From JBBRXJ01 sp038248505 (GTDB taxonomy: Bacteria > Bacteroidota > Bacteroidia > Bacteroidales > JBBRXJ01): a DNA stretch of 33,697 nucleotides. The stretch spans positions 1-33,697 of the forward strand of contig JBBRXJ010000036.1 of assembly GCA_038248505.1 (NCBI GenBank), written 5' to 3'. A program made the translations under genes and the position numbers. Shown in pieces: positions 17,601-27,800 of this stretch. The stretch's first letter is position 1; the number at the start of each line of letters is the position of its first letter. The notes under the pieces were generated by a model. That model saw only the letters and a list, made by a program, of their open reading frames with translations, was not told the origin of the DNA and made no database searches.

Positions 17601-17857
17601 GGGAAAGAGAAAAGTACGTCGCGGGGAAGAAAACGAAAGACTGCCCTTTTAATTGGTGAAAGAGTATAAATATAAGCGAAGCCCTTTAGGGCTGATATTA
17701 AGGTAGAAAGGCATATTATAAAAACAATGAGAATCCCGTATGGTACGAGTTATGATTTAGGGCTTGATTTTTACCGAAATAAATTACCTGACGGGGCGAA
17801 AATGTCCGATGAATAAGGGCAAAACAACAGGTATATAATTATGTAGAATCAGTTTTT
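17601..17857. other. Non-coding gap with repeat-like hairpin
   Basis: This convergent gap holds a 14-base palindrome AGCCCTTTAGGGCT (17680-17693). A near copy of its second half plus flank, TTTAGGGCTTGAT, is at 17756-17768. The pattern resembles dispersed palindromic elements between genes in Bacteroidota; no protein is evident. I saw no clear terminator. Confidence 0.35.
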
Positions 17858-20443
17858 TTATTGCAGTACAATTTCAGAAGTTTTTTTAGATATTATTTTT
17901 ATTAAATAAAAATATTTTGTTTGATTAAAAGTTGTGCTAACTGTGTTATCTGATTTAACAGATGGAAGGCCTAGTTTTAATGGCCAACGAATAATTTGTG
18001 TGCCTTCAGTTCCGCTCGTATATTTGAGTTGATTGTTGCTGATTGTTGCATTATCGAGCCATGATGTGGAGGATATAATAGATATTCCACTTCCTAAATT
18101 TGGAATGATAAAAGCATCGCGTGAGACATCGGATGCAGGGAAATTAAAATTGATTGTTAATTTATTTTCGATGCATTCGTAAGCGTTATTTAAAATGCAG
18201 AGTAATGAATCGCCATTTAAATCAGTACTGTTTTGCCATTCATAGATCATTGGATTGTTTGAAAAAGCGATGATTTGTCCAGCAGGTTTTTTGTAGTTGA
18301 TGAGTTCGAAGATGAGTGATGTGCTGATTTGCTGATTTGTTGATGGGTTGATTCGTTGGGTTTTGAGGCCGGCTACATAGGGCAAAATGAGTTTAGATTT
18401 ATCTACTGAGTTTTTTACTCTCAGCATTTGTTCTTCGTTTAAAAGTGCGAGGTTACCCCAAAATCCGCGACCTGAGATGAGGCTTGAATTTACATTGTAG
18501 CGTTGTGCAAAAAACGGGAAATTATTATGTGGATAATTAGCATATGTTATTAGTTCATTTGGTATGATGTTGTAATATTCTTCCATAATTCGACGCATAG
18601 AGCGTGCCCGATAGTTGCTGTAATCATTGTATCCAGAGGCACCATTGTTCATCCAAAATAATTTTCCATACTGTAGTGGAGCGAGACCAACGATACAACG
18701 ACCAGCTTCGGTGAGGTCAATTTCAACAACAGCTTTATTGTTGTATTCGTAAAGCTCTTTCATCAATTTGCTAATATACAAAGGTAGGAGATAGGCATAG
18801 CGTTCGTTTTTTTCTTGCGCTGTAGCTTTGTCGTCGCACCATAAATGTATTCCAGTGTTAAAGAAAAAAGTATTTAGTGCATCCCATTTAAAAAACGTAA
18901 AACCATTATCGACGAGATTTTTACAATCGGCCAAAAATAAATCGTAGAATGGCCCCGTCATACAAAAAGCGGGATGTCCCCATTGAGCAGGTGTTGGTGT
19001 GCCATCCGGGTTTCGCAATACCCAATCGCGATGTTGTTTGTATCTCTCCGACGAGCTATCGATTCCCATAGGGGATAGCCAAATACCCGGCTTCATTCCT
19101 AAAGCAGTAATGCTATCCACAAGTGGCTTAAGGCCATTTTTTAATCGTGTTTTATTTGCAATCCATTCGCCTTGCTTTTCCTCCCAGCCATCGTCAATAA
19201 CGAAAATATCGGCACCAATTTTTGATGCGCGATGCATTTCGGAGTGTAAAATATCATAGGTCATGCAATCTCGAATGTCACCACCGAATTTAAATCGTTC
19301 GCGTTGCATACCCCATGTATTATAGTAAAATTCGGCTTTACGACTCTCCGTATTTTCTGAAATATATTTGTAGAGATAATCGAATTGTAAATCGTCAATG
19401 GTATAGTTTTGGTTGGAAGGAACAAATCCTATTGAGGTCCAAACACTTTGAAATGGGTGTGCTGCGTTTATTATTTCGTCGTTAAAATAAATGCCACGTT
19501 CGCCAAAAACCGAAATGTTGAGTAGCTTTGATTCGGGTTTAACAACTAGAGAGATATAGCGGAGTGACTCACTCGTTATTGGAGCAGTTGCTGCGCTTTG
19601 CAATTCATCTATAGAAATGACATTCTTGTTAAAACTCTTTATTTCACTAGTAGGGTTCAATCCTTCCGCTAAATCTTGTGAAGCATGTTCGTATGAAAAC
19701 AGATAATCCATCCCATAATTATTTCGTAAAAATGTGATTGGTCCCTTCATTGCAATTTCTTTGCTGGTTGTAATGGATTGCTCTATATTATTGGGATGGA
19801 ACATGTGACACTGCCCCATATTAAAATATGCTCCGCCATCGAACTTTCGATCATCGAAGGTGCTATTTTTATTCCAGTCAATCATTTCTTTTCCCCAATT
19901 TGCTATTTGTAATTCGTTTAAACGGCAGGATGGATCGTGGGTTAACGTGTATGATGGAAAGATGAAATGAATTTTATTATTTAATTTATTTATTGTGTAA
20001 TTTATTGTTGTAGCAGAAAGTTCAATTTGCTCACGCACTAATGAACTGCCCGGAAATATCTGCTGGCGAATGCTAATTTGCAGCCCATTTACTACATCTG
20101 TTTTGCCCTCAAAGTACAAGGTGTATTCGGTACCGCCGTTTTGCATTTTACGCTCACTGTACTTTATGAATTGCCATATTGGCATTGCCGATGTGATGAG
20201 TTTTTTATTAATGACTAGTTCAAACCATGCAATATTGTTTTTTTGAACGAGTAATTCCTGATTGTTATTTTTGTTTAATAGAGAGTTTACGAAAATTGCA
20301 GATGGCTTCGTTTTGCTGCTTTGTATCTCTTTGCGGAAGACTTCGTTTTCAATCACAATTGAGTTTGGATTTGTGATAATTTCGGCAAATGCAAGTTGAC
20401 TAAAAATTACAATACAAAGGAGTTGTAAGAAAGTTGATTTCAT
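17858..20443 (-). CDS. Secreted GH36-like alpha-galactosidase family protein
   Basis: This 861-residue protein has a signal peptide (1-20, MKSTFLQLLCIVIFSQLAFA), an N-terminal beta-sandwich (about 30-330), a TIM-barrel catalytic domain (about 340-660) and a C-terminal beta domain. Barrel landmarks are IFVIDDGWEEKQGEW, GIWLSPMG, and FFKWDALN, in which D521 is the expected nucleophile of clan GH-D; D607 in SGYNDYSNYR is a candidate acid/base. It should act on alpha-galactosides or related alpha-linked sugars in the periplasm or outside the cell. There is no T9SS sorting domain. The frame opens further at 20497, but ATG 20443 begins the signal peptide. Confidence 0.82.
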   Translation of the reverse strand: MKSTFLQLLCIVIFSQLAFAEIITNPNSIVIENEVFRKEIQSSKTKPSAIFVNSLLNKNNNQELLVQKNNIAWFELVINKKLITSAMPIWQFIKYSERKMQNGGTEYTLYFEGKTDVVNGLQISIRQQIFPGSSLVREQIELSATTINYTINKLNNKIHFIFPSYTLTHDPSCRLNELQIANWGKEMIDWNKNSTFDDRKFDGGAYFNMGQCHMFHPNNIEQSITTSKEIAMKGPITFLRNNYGMDYLFSYEHASQDLAEGLNPTSEIKSFNKNVISIDELQSAATAPITSESLRYISLVVKPESKLLNISVFGERGIYFNDEIINAAHPFQSVWTSIGFVPSNQNYTIDDLQFDYLYKYISENTESRKAEFYYNTWGMQRERFKFGGDIRDCMTYDILHSEMHRASKIGADIFVIDDGWEEKQGEWIANKTRLKNGLKPLVDSITALGMKPGIWLSPMGIDSSSERYKQHRDWVLRNPDGTPTPAQWGHPAFCMTGPFYDLFLADCKNLVDNGFTFFKWDALNTFFFNTGIHLWCDDKATAQEKNERYAYLLPLYISKLMKELYEYNNKAVVEIDLTEAGRCIVGLAPLQYGKLFWMNNGASGYNDYSNYRARSMRRIMEEYYNIIPNELITYANYPHNNFPFFAQRYNVNSSLISGRGFWGNLALLNEEQMLRVKNSVDKSKLILPYVAGLKTQRINPSTNQQISTSLIFELINYKKPAGQIIAFSNNPMIYEWQNSTDLNGDSLLCILNNAYECIENKLTINFNFPASDVSRDAFIIPNLGSGISIISSTSWLDNATISNNQLKYTSGTEGTQIIRWPLKLGLPSVKSDNTVSTTFNQTKYFYLIKIISKKTSEIVLQ

Positions 20444-20988
20444 TTTATTTGTTATTATTTTGAATTGGCAAAGTACTAAATATTTTTGTTTTAACATGAA
20501 ATAGAATGATTTGATTGTTTTACAAATGGGTTAAGTGACTATTGGTGTTATGATTTTAGAAAAAAAATAGAAAATGGATATATAAAAAACATTCGTAAAA
20601 TTGATATAAGTTGATATCTTCTAATTAGCTCCATTTATTAGCTCCCCCTTTAGAAAAATATGTTTTTGATGAATTTTTTGTTTTTTAAATTTACGAATTT
20701 TAATTTTGTTTTAATCTCACGAAGCTTTTTTGTTTATATCAAATGCATAGTGTCACTATGTTCAAAATGCTCAGCGAAATTATTCAGTTATGAATAAAGT
20801 CTTTGAAATGCTTTTTATGATGAATGTATTTTTATTATAAATGATGATAATTAATGATAGCAGTTATTTCAACGATTATATATTTTTATAATTACATTTT
20901 GATTTATTTTAATGATTAAATATCGGTGCAAAAGTATTTTTTTAGAATAATTAGTTCATGAAATCTATTATTATTATTAAATAGTGAG
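20444..20988. other. AT-rich divergent intergenic region
   Basis: This gap lies between the divergent glycosidase and BNR-like genes. It contains short direct repeats (ATTAGCTCC twice at 20624 and 20637; TTGATAT twice near 20601) and long A/T runs. I see no gene or RNA. Confidence 0.4.
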
Positions 20989-20996
20989 TATTTTTG
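20989..20996 (+). promoter_or_regulatory. Bacteroidota -7 promoter element
   Basis: TATTTTTG matches TAnnTTTG and ends 29 bases before the ATG at 21026. It overlaps the GTG- and ATG-initiated N-terminal extensions of the frame, supporting 21026 as the start of the gene that follows. Confidence 0.5.
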
Positions 20997-21025
20997 ATAT
21001 GAATATTAATTTAAAACGGAAAAAT

Positions 21026-22717
21026 ATGAAAAAAGAAAATCTACAATTTATGAGAAATCTAATGCTTGTTATTTTTTTTATAATAGGTGTTAACTCATAT
21101 GGTCAGTGGGGATCATTAAGTTTAACAAAAGCCAGTGGTGGTGTTTTGAGTAATATCAAAACCATTACGGAATACAATGGTAAATTATACATTGGTACTT
21201 AGGATAGCGGAGTATGGTTGTCTAATTCGGTTAATGGTGGCGATTGGCAGTCGTATGGAAATAAAATTGCCATGAAAGTTACCTCCGTATGTATTGGAAA
21301 ATTGGCTAGTTTTATTAATGCCGGCGATTCTTTATATCGCTTGGAAACAGGTATTTGGACAAAGAAAAATTTCAATGGTAAAAATTTTAAATGCGGCACT
21401 ATTCTTGAAGATACTAAAACGGATTATATATTTACTCATTTGGATGGAAAAGGTATATATAAGTCGATGGATAATGGTGCAACATGGTCATTAAACCATG
21501 ATACATCGATAGTAGAGAATTTAACTGGTCAATTGGGTCCAAAAGGTTTAAATGGTGCGAACTCGCAGAATATGAAAAGAATTTGGGACATTTATTATTA
21601 CGATACTTTGTTGCTTGCGAATTCTAAGAATTCAATTCATATTAGTGAAGACGAAGGTGCTACATGGTATTTCCGTTGGGGCGATTTAGGCGTTGATCAT
21701 GGTAATGGAAGTAATATACAATGGGTTTTTTATAGAAAGTATATGGGAAATCCATATTTGTTTGTTTGTACTGATGGCACTGTATGGAACGGATCTTCGC
21801 CCAATATGAGTAGAAGCAATAATTTAGGAGTAAATTATCAGTTATCAGATGTAGCTTATGGTCCTAGTTTTGCTATGGTGATTGCACCGCCACGCGAAAA
21901 ATATTACGACTTAAAAGAATACACCGACAGTCTTTTATTTGTACGATGCGCAAATAGTGGAATGTATGTTTCTTATGATAATGGAAATATTTGGGCTCCC
22001 TTTAATTCTTCTGTTACAACAGCAGGTATGTCAAAAGTGATACAAGGAAATAAATATTTGTACTTAATAAAATCAGCGGAATTATATCGCTACGACCTTG
22101 AAACACAAATTGCATGGTCGGCTACCGAGCCATCGATTAGTAATTTAACAAATAATACTGCCGATTTAACAGTGAATGTTACTGCACCGGGTAAAGCGTA
22201 TTATGTTGTTTTGCCATTTGGAGACCCAGCACCAACAAAATATCAAATTATAAAGGGATTAAAAGCCGACAATTCTCCTGCAGCAATGAAAGGTCATGTT
22301 GTAGTAGTAAAAAATATTGATGCTATAACGAATATTTTTGGCTTAACAGGAGGCTCAAATTATGATGTGTACGTTGCTGCTAAAAGTGAAATTTTAAAAG
22401 TAACTGGTGTTGTAAAAAAGATTTCTTTTTCTACACTTTCTGTTAACGTAAGCGATATTTTGGCAACAAATCAACTTACTGTTTATCCTAACCCAGTGGA
22501 GAATAATTTAACACTTAAAATTGTAAATGGATTTGAAGGCACTATTGATGTTACGATTGCTGATGTTTCAGGAAAAATTGTGAATACCACACAGATTGAA
22601 AAAAATGCGGAATCGGTAGAAAAATCTATTCTTTTATCGGAGCTTACTTCTGGCTTATATATTATGACCGTTAAACAAAATGGAGTAGTAGTTGCTTTAA
22701 AAATAGAGAAGAGGTAA
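21026..22717 (+). pseudogene. T9SS BNR-like secreted protein, nonsense codon
   Basis: A signal peptide (MKKENLQFMRNLMLVIFFII, ending NSYGQ) leads into beta-propeller-like BNR repeats (DSGVWLSNSVNGGDW, GKGIYKSMDNGATW, HISEDEGATW, SYDNGNIWAPF), then an Fn3-like domain (about residues 375-475) and a T9SS type A sorting domain (VYPNPVENNLTLKI to the end). The frame is broken once, by TAG at codon 59 (21200-21202), between KLYIGT and DSGVW; the same frame continues for 505 more codons with no other lesion. That is the pattern of a recent nonsense mutation or a base-call error. Function would be surface adhesion or glycan binding, unproven. Confidence 0.75.
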
Positions 22718-22749
22718 TATTCTTATTTAGTATTTTAAAATTCATGCAA

Positions 22750-22782
22750 CACGTCAGGGATATTTTCCTTGACGTGTTTTTT
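22750..22782 (+). terminator. Intrinsic terminator
   Basis: An 11-bp stem (arms 22750-22760 and 22766-22776, one G-T wobble) with a 5-base loop is followed by six T. It lies 32 bases after the stop of the BNR-like gene. Confidence 0.88.
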
Positions 22783-23022
22783 GTTTGTTCAGTGATTTAA
22801 AAAAATCGATTCTGCATAATTGCCACTCTGAAAAAAATACAGATATTTTTGATGAACGCAGATGGATATGTTGCTACATTGAGCTTATCGAAATGTTTAC
22901 TAAGCCCAAGGTGTGGTGAGCTGATGAAGAATGTCGCAATTCGCAGCGACGAACATTAAGAAGAAATTTTATCACAGAGAACACTTAGGTCACATTGAAG
23001 AAATCGGATAGGCAGAGTAAAT
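22783..23022. other. Non-coding gap with repeat-like sequence
   Basis: This convergent gap contains ATTGAGCTTATCGAAATG (near 22878) and an ACAGAGAAC string, both of a type seen in dispersed bacterial intergenic elements. A weak GTCGC/GCGAC hairpin lies near 22933. No gene is evident. Confidence 0.35.
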
Positions 23023-24318
23023 CTACTTTATATGATTAAATTCATTCGAATAAATCAATGAATTATTTTCATAGAGTCTTACATAATCTACTTCGCCCAT
23101 AGGATTCAAAAGAAATTGAAACCCTTTAATCGGGCCAAGATCTGAATTATTATGAAGAGTGTATTGATGCTTATTGTTTATCCATATTGCCAGACTATCT
23201 TTCATACTTACTAATTTCAAAGTATTCCACTGACCGATATTTACTGATAGACCTTTGAGATTAACTACTTCACCCAATTCAAATCGATTTCCAAAACGAA
23301 TGAAGGCGCGACTATTACAAGTGGTATCGGTAATATTGGTTGAAATGGTTCCGTTTTCACAAAAGATGGATGTCTTAATAAATTCACAATAATGCAAATA
23401 ATCAGGAGTATTGAAACCTTTAAACCGTGTTTCGTATATGAAATTTAAAGAACTAACAGGAATGGATTTTATTAAAATAAAATTTGCTTGATAGTTGAAA
23501 TCCTCGGCATTAATATTTTTTGCTAATAAGTTTGTTTCGTTTATTGATAAACTAGTGTCGGTGCCAAAATATTCGCCTGATAAATCTATTGGATCACCTT
23601 CAGAAATAGCAATCTGGCGTAGCCAATTTAATGACTCAATAGCAATCTTTATCGTTTTATATACTCTGTTTTTATCGAAAAGCCTAATAGAATAATTATT
23701 CGAAATAGGATAATACCTATTTAACTCATGCTTATTTTTGTCTAATTTAGTAATTCTATCAATTTCAGGGTAGATATCAAAATCAATAAAAACACTATCC
23801 GATTTTATTTCTGTTATATCATAGTGAAATGTAACCGTTGATGAACCTTTATATGATTCGCTTTCGGCACGGAATTCAAATTCTGGTATGGAATAAAAGT
23901 ACTTGTTGTAAACAAAAAGTATGCTCCATCCTATCATTATCAATAAAGCAATTGAGAATCCAATCCAAAAAATTTTTTTAATATTAGAAAGAAAAGTATG
24001 CCTGCGATTTAACAAAAAGCTTGATCTTATTACACTGGAGCTGTTTTTTTTTCTAAAATCGTCCCAGTTTTTAAATCCAAGGTAAAGAGCGATAGCATCC
24101 TTAGTGGAAAAATGTGGCTTATAATCTTCTTTATTTGTATATCTTCCAAAGAACCGTTTAAGAGTAAGATCGTTAATTATAACTCCAGAATCCTTTTCAA
24201 TGTTTTTCTGCAAGTGTTGAAAATTATAATGAGTCCATGTATCGTAATGATCCCATTTTTCCTTCTGTTGTATCAGTTGTTTACAACGAGCTATATAATA
24301 GTTTTCGGTTTCCTTCAT
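23023..24318 (-). CDS. Membrane-anchored protein, concanavalin-like outer domain
   Basis: This 431-residue protein has three parts. Residues 1-95 are a cytoplasmic helical domain with W-x-HYNFQHLQ, DLTLKRFFGRY and YLGFKNWDDFRK landmarks; this is a recurring N-terminal domain in Bacteroidota membrane proteins, which I recognise by pattern but cannot name, and its TLKR helix looks DNA-binding-like. A single membrane helix follows at 116-137 with basic residues on its N-side, so the N-terminus is inside. The outside part has an Ig-like region (about 145-240) and a concanavalin/LamG-like sandwich (about 275-431, ending EVDYVRLYENNSLIYSNEF). The layout resembles one-component membrane regulators such as CadC or ToxR, but regulation is an inference. 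It is divergent from the giant gene. Confidence 0.7.
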   Translation of the reverse strand: MKETENYYIARCKQLIQQKEKWDHYDTWTHYNFQHLQKNIEKDSGVIINDLTLKRFFGRYTNKEDYKPHFSTKDAIALYLGFKNWDDFRKKNSSSVIRSSFLLNRRHTFLSNIKKIFWIGFSIALLIMIGWSILFVYNKYFYSIPEFEFRAESESYKGSSTVTFHYDITEIKSDSVFIDFDIYPEIDRITKLDKNKHELNRYYPISNNYSIRLFDKNRVYKTIKIAIESLNWLRQIAISEGDPIDLSGEYFGTDTSLSINETNLLAKNINAEDFNYQANFILIKSIPVSSLNFIYETRFKGFNTPDYLHYCEFIKTSIFCENGTISTNITDTTCNSRAFIRFGNRFELGEVVNLKGLSVNIGQWNTLKLVSMKDSLAIWINNKHQYTLHNNSDLGPIKGFQFLLNPMGEVDYVRLYENNSLIYSNEFNHIK

Positions 24319-24337
24319 AATTATTAAAGGTATTGAA

Positions 24338-24345
24338 CAAAATTA
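24338..24345 (-). promoter_or_regulatory. Bacteroidota -7 promoter element
   Basis: On the minus strand TAATTTTG matches TAnnTTTG, 19 bases before the start of the membrane-anchored protein gene. No exact -33 TTTG is seen at the right distance. Confidence 0.45.
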
Positions 24346-24413
24346 GAAAAATAAACGAACATAAACTGTTTGACTCTATAAATAATTGAAATATTGCAAA
24401 TTATACCAAACTT

Positions 24414-24445
24414 ATTTCTAAATAGTGCATAGGCTATTTAGAAAT
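24414..24445. promoter_or_regulatory. Perfect 12-bp inverted repeat, candidate operator
   Basis: Arms ATTTCTAAATAG (24414-24425) and CTATTTAGAAAT (24434-24445) are exact reverse complements around an 8-base spacer. The site lies 95 bases upstream of the minus-strand gene and about 400 bases upstream of the giant plus-strand gene. Neither gene ends here and no T-run follows, so it is not a terminator of a known gene. An operator for a dimeric regulator is the simplest reading. The rest of the 24319-24843 gap is AT-rich with no gene seen and no clear promoter for the giant gene. Confidence 0.5.
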
Positions 24446-24843
24446 TTAAAGTGGCATTCGTAGAACGATTATCTGAACTGTGCATAAACTTACAATCAAT
24501 AGAACTTAAGCTAATCAACTTTCTAGTAGTCCAATTTTTTTTCATCTGCATATGATTGTATATATGCAGATAATATTCAAATTAAAAAGATAATGCGCAG
24601 GATATCAAGCATATTCATTTTTTCATTCAAAAGACAGTATCTGTGAACATATAATGAAAGACAAATTAAAACAACATTAAAAGTCGCAAAACGACTATAA
24701 ATAAAGGCTTTTAGAGCATGCAACATTTGTGCTAAAGAATGAGACAATAGAGCAAGACTTTTTTTGAATCTGTCTATATCTTTATTTATTGGAAATCAAT
24801 AATATTTTTTTAAAGCAGAAAACTAGTCATTAATTTATAGATT

Positions 24844-27800
24844 ATGAAAACACTAATTTCGCAGAACACTAAGAATAAAAGAATCTATTTGAATTCTTTA
24901 TATTCAACCATTAGTGAAAGTTTATCCAGACTGTTGTTTGTAAGCCTTATTCTTTGGCTTAGTTTTTCTTTTAAAGCCTGGTCACAACCGGCAACAGCAG
25001 ATTACTGGTATCAGATAAACGATGGCTTTGCAAAATGTTCACCCATTGGACAGTCTGCAGGAGTTGCAACATGGTACAAGGATAATTTCCGTGTATTAGG
25101 TTTTACTCATAAAAACGGGGAAGCTTATGCTTATGTAGAATTTTTTGCAACAGCATCTACAGATAGCTTTGGTAATCCTTTATCTACATGGAATGCACAA
25201 AGTTGTGGTAACGGAATGTATAGACATGATCAGGTGGCTAATAAATGGGTGCGGGTGGCAGATGCTTATCCAAGAAATAATGGCATTGATCATGTTGATT
25301 TTTTAACGAATGGATATGATATTATAGCTCTATCCGATAATTCGAATATGTATCGTTTGGATCCTACATCACCAACAGGATGGAAACTCGTTAATACTGC
25401 TCCTTTAAAAAACAAAGATTTTTACAGAACATCCGCATCTTCCGATGCAAGTAATTTAAACTATGCTTATACAGGTGGTGGTGCCAATGCTAAGATAAGA
25501 ACTGTTTCTTATATAGGAGATACCCTATGGTTTGTAATTTTAAGTTACAATCAGGTAAAAGATCAGGGTATTATTAAATATGTTGTTCCTACCGGACAAA
25601 TATTATTTGATTCTATTGGTGCATTTCCTGGTGATTGGTTAAAGACAAGTAATACTTGTGGTGGATCATTAAATCCAGTGCAGGTAGGAAATCAGCAATG
25701 TTATTCGCCAGATAATTTTGATGATTATAAAGTAGTCGATCATATTGCAGGTCGTTTTTCTTTGTTTGCAAGTTTCAGAGATGCAATTGACAGGGATTCT
25801 TGCTGGTATCAAACAGCAACACGAAGGGGAGAAAATAACACAGCCAGAGTATTGTGGACATGGGATTCGCAAAATAAGAAATGGTATAATATTTCAAAAG
25901 GTCCGGATTATCGAAATCAATTACCTAATTATTGTATAGGACCTGATTACGGAAGCTTATATGCTAGCTGGGATCAAAAAAAGTTGTTTTTAGTTATAAC
26001 ACAAGGTACTTATGAGTGGGCTGGTAGTTCCTGGGAGTTTAGAGTTGTTGGTGGAAGTGCTAATGTTGGTCCTGTTGTTCCGGTTACTGATCCTACAAAT
26101 CCATTGATAGATACTCGTTTTTATCAATACAGCAGAGCAGGGGTAGAGTTAATAGATAGAGCTAATCGTAGTAAATTAGGAACAAATTTACCTACTCCTT
26201 CTTGTGTGTTTGATGCGTTAACAAATATAGTTACTCCCGATGATGGTAAAACAGTTTATATATCTATGTGGGCACAAAAATATCCTAGTAGATGTACTTC
26301 AGGGTCACCTCAAGCTGATTTAGGTATTTGGTGGATACAACCCGATCCATACAAAGTAGCTAGTGTTGTTAATTTACATATTGAAGGTGCTACTTATTTG
26401 GGAGGGAATACTGTTGCACAAGATAATATTCCTATTGGTGTAGGAGTCGGTACAGGTACTGGTGTTAGACATAATATTTATGTGGGTGGTAATTTCTCTC
26501 AAAATCTACAGGGTATTTTTAAAACAGGTTATCAACAATATTATTTTAATGGTGCAACGGCAGCTTCTAGAGCAAAAATTATTCGTTTAAATATGTATGG
26601 TGACACTATTATTAGTGTTACTCATATAGGAAATAACATGACTGGTTATGCCATACAGAATTATGGTTATAAAAGAATTGTTGTTACCGGTGATTCTGGT
26701 GTTGATTGTTTTGACTCAACCGGTGCAAATCGTTTGTGGCATGTTGATCATGCAAATCTTGCTGGCGGTGGGTATCCTAATAATAGTCAGTGCAGGGTAG
26801 ATATTGATGATAATGGTCATGTTGTTGTAGCAAAAAATCAAACTCTATACTCAACAGATTTAGCAATTAATTCATGGGGTGAGGAGTGGTTGTATGTTTT
26901 TGACGAAAATGGAAATAAAATAGGTGGAGATAAAAAAATATATTTGAACGCTGGTGAATTTAATACACCCGGAGCATCAGCCATACATGTACATAATGCA
27001 GCTATATACGGAGGTAGTAATGGAGATACAGTTGTTGTAACAGGTTTTATTCAGGAGCATCTTGATGGAGTGAAATGTGGTGGTTTAGGAGGATTACCAG
27101 TTCAATCAGTCTTTGTAAATGCATATAGAGTAACTTCAGGAGGTTGGATAAAGATATGGCAAACCTGGGGTTTTGATGGTTCAAATTTAATAAAAGATAT
27201 TGCGGATTCACGCGGCTATCATTTGAATGTTGGAAACGACGGTAAATTATATTTTCTTGGAATTTGTTCAGGAACTGAAACAGTGTATCGTTTTGATGGC
27301 AAACATTCAGCGTGTGAGGATGGTAATCCAGATTTGCCTCCATCTACAGTAATATCTTATGATACATATAATACTCCTTATAATACTTCAACAGCTTATC
27401 AATCATATTATTGTGAGTTAGATAAAAAAACAGGTATAGTAAAACGTGGACAGTTTTTATTCTCAAGAAATAATGCTGGTATAGGTGCAGATAACTATAG
27501 TACCCCTGCCGGTGGTTTTATTCATGCTGATGCAAAAGGTTTCTTATATACAGGAACATTAGCCGGCAAATATTGGGTAGGTAGAGATTTAGCTCATTTG
27601 AATGGAAAGTTACTTGGAAATATGATTGATAAAGATCCTACTATTTCTATCTCAAATTCTGATTGGACATCCCGAATTTTATGGGGTGGGTTTAATAAAG
27701 ACGATAGCGTTAATGGAGGAAATCATATTACTGGCATAGGTATTAGAGATAATATTGTTGCCCTTACTATTGCACAAAAGAAAGGAAAGATGTACACTGG

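Noticed and set aside
20444..20497. N-terminal extension of the GH36-like protein
   Set aside because: ATG 20443 begins a typical signal peptide, and the extra 18 residues would place it internally.
21200..21202. TAG as a recoded sense codon
   Set aside because: The Crp/Fnr gene ends in TAG at 3595-3597 and no other gene here has an internal TAG; a point mutation or base error is simpler.
27047..27343. Minus-strand frames inside the giant gene (also 30433-30657, 31524-31748, 33231-33452)
   Set aside because: They are low-complexity antisense shadows with no motifs, while the plus frame is continuous with recognisable domains.
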